Origin: Pegea sp. RAD2-039 | Lineage: Eukaryota; Chordata; Thaliacea; Salpida; Salpidae | Direction of reading: 5' to 3' | NCBI GenBank assembly: GCA_034620365.1 | Contig: JAQGEQ010000324.1 | Coordinates: 310,001 to 374,000, forward strand | DNA length: 64,000 nt | Part shown: piece by piece, positions 63,656-64,000 of the stretch | Layout: every line of letters starts with the position of its first letter | How positions within the stretch are numbered: the first letter of the stretch is position 1 | The notes under the pieces: generated by a model | Told to the model about the DNA's origin: nothing | What the model saw: the letters and a program-made list of their open reading frames with translations, nothing else | Database searches by the model: none | Translations under genes and position numbers: made by a program

Positions 63656-64000
63656 GTGAAGCTTACTTATTGCACTTTTATGTTTATTTTAAATCTTATA
63701 TAAATGTCATTTACGTTTTTAAATACCTCAGTAGAGATAAACTATATGAGGGTCTTACTGATTGTTGTATTCAGTTGGTAGGTATTGACTAATTTAAGTG
63801 CTGGCGACTATTAGAGTTTAATTCCAGCAAATATCTTCGAATAGTTTGTAGATCCATCATTATTAATCAAAACTCGTTTGGTATCCTGATATGTAAAACT
63901 TTTATGCCAGCCCTAGACTAAGGTTTGATTCATAAAAAATCCTCTTTTTGACAAACTTCTGACAAATTACAATAGTTAGCGGTTGAAGGTGCTGAAAATT
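63656..64000. other. End of window, ERCC6L intron or 3' region
   Basis: After the donor CAG|GTGAAG at 63656 I cannot place the next exon with confidence. ATTCCAG at about 63821-63827 is one possible acceptor. Confidence 0.4.

Overview
This window reads as nuclear DNA of an invertebrate animal. It is very AT-rich (by eye about 70% or more A+T), the genes are split by spliceosomal GT-AG introns, many introns are only 46-100 bases, the genetic code is standard, and the gene set is animal (STAMBP, WDR45, PQBP1, NHERF, HERPUD, MCRS1, SNIP1, ERCC6L, CYP4, TMEM26, Spec3/Stum). The density of tiny introns beside long AT-rich spacers and the abundance of TGACGTCA palindromes would suit a tunicate, but I hold that placement at low confidence. 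Exon joins below were worked out by hand from splice signals, reading phase and remembered family members; no alignment was run.

Layout, left to right: ENKD1-like enkurin gene (+, 1684-3606); single-exon WDR45/WIPI4 and PQBP1 (both -, 4139-5860, 75 bases apart, a candidate two-gene operon); STAMBP/AMSH deubiquitinase (+, 8086-10490) tail to tail with adenosine kinase (-, 12397-10509), with 18 bases between the stop codons; an orphan single-exon ORF (-, 16090-16614); a TMEM26-like membrane protein (-, 22367-17963, one exon missing) with a repeat remnant in its first intron; a class I/II aminotransferase in 13 exons (-, 25601-23694); a two-PDZ NHERF-type scaffold (-, 32430-27256) whose third intron is almost entirely a 3.1-kb minisatellite; retrotransposon fragments (37.6-38.6 kb); an intronless MCRS1-like gene (+, 39343-40512) followed by SNIP1 (+, 40930-42291); HERPUD (-, 45117-42744); a Spec3/Stum-type membrane protein (+, 49341-50145); a second intronless MCRS1 paralogue (-, 52294-51206); a CYP4-type P450 (+, 54986-56606); another LINE 3' fragment (57.7-58.1 kb); and the ERCC6L/PICH translocase (+, from 59014, running to or past the window end).

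The genes are mostly unrelated housekeeping functions: autophagy, splicing, endosomal deubiquitination, purine salvage, ERAD and mitotic DNA translocation. The most striking structure is not a gene. The 8-base palindrome TGACGTCA occurs 22 times, and its ACGT-core relative TCACGTGA six times, against well under one expected for each. All copies lie left of about 35.4 kb, and TGACGTCA sits in most of the ~50-base introns of STAMBP, often as tandem pairs. Other points of note are the C/A-strand-biased 17/21-base minisatellite filling an intron, an acidic extension on adenosine kinase, a triplicated repeat in ENKD1, a probable GC-AG intron in SNIP1, and duplicated intronless MCRS1 genes around SNIP1.
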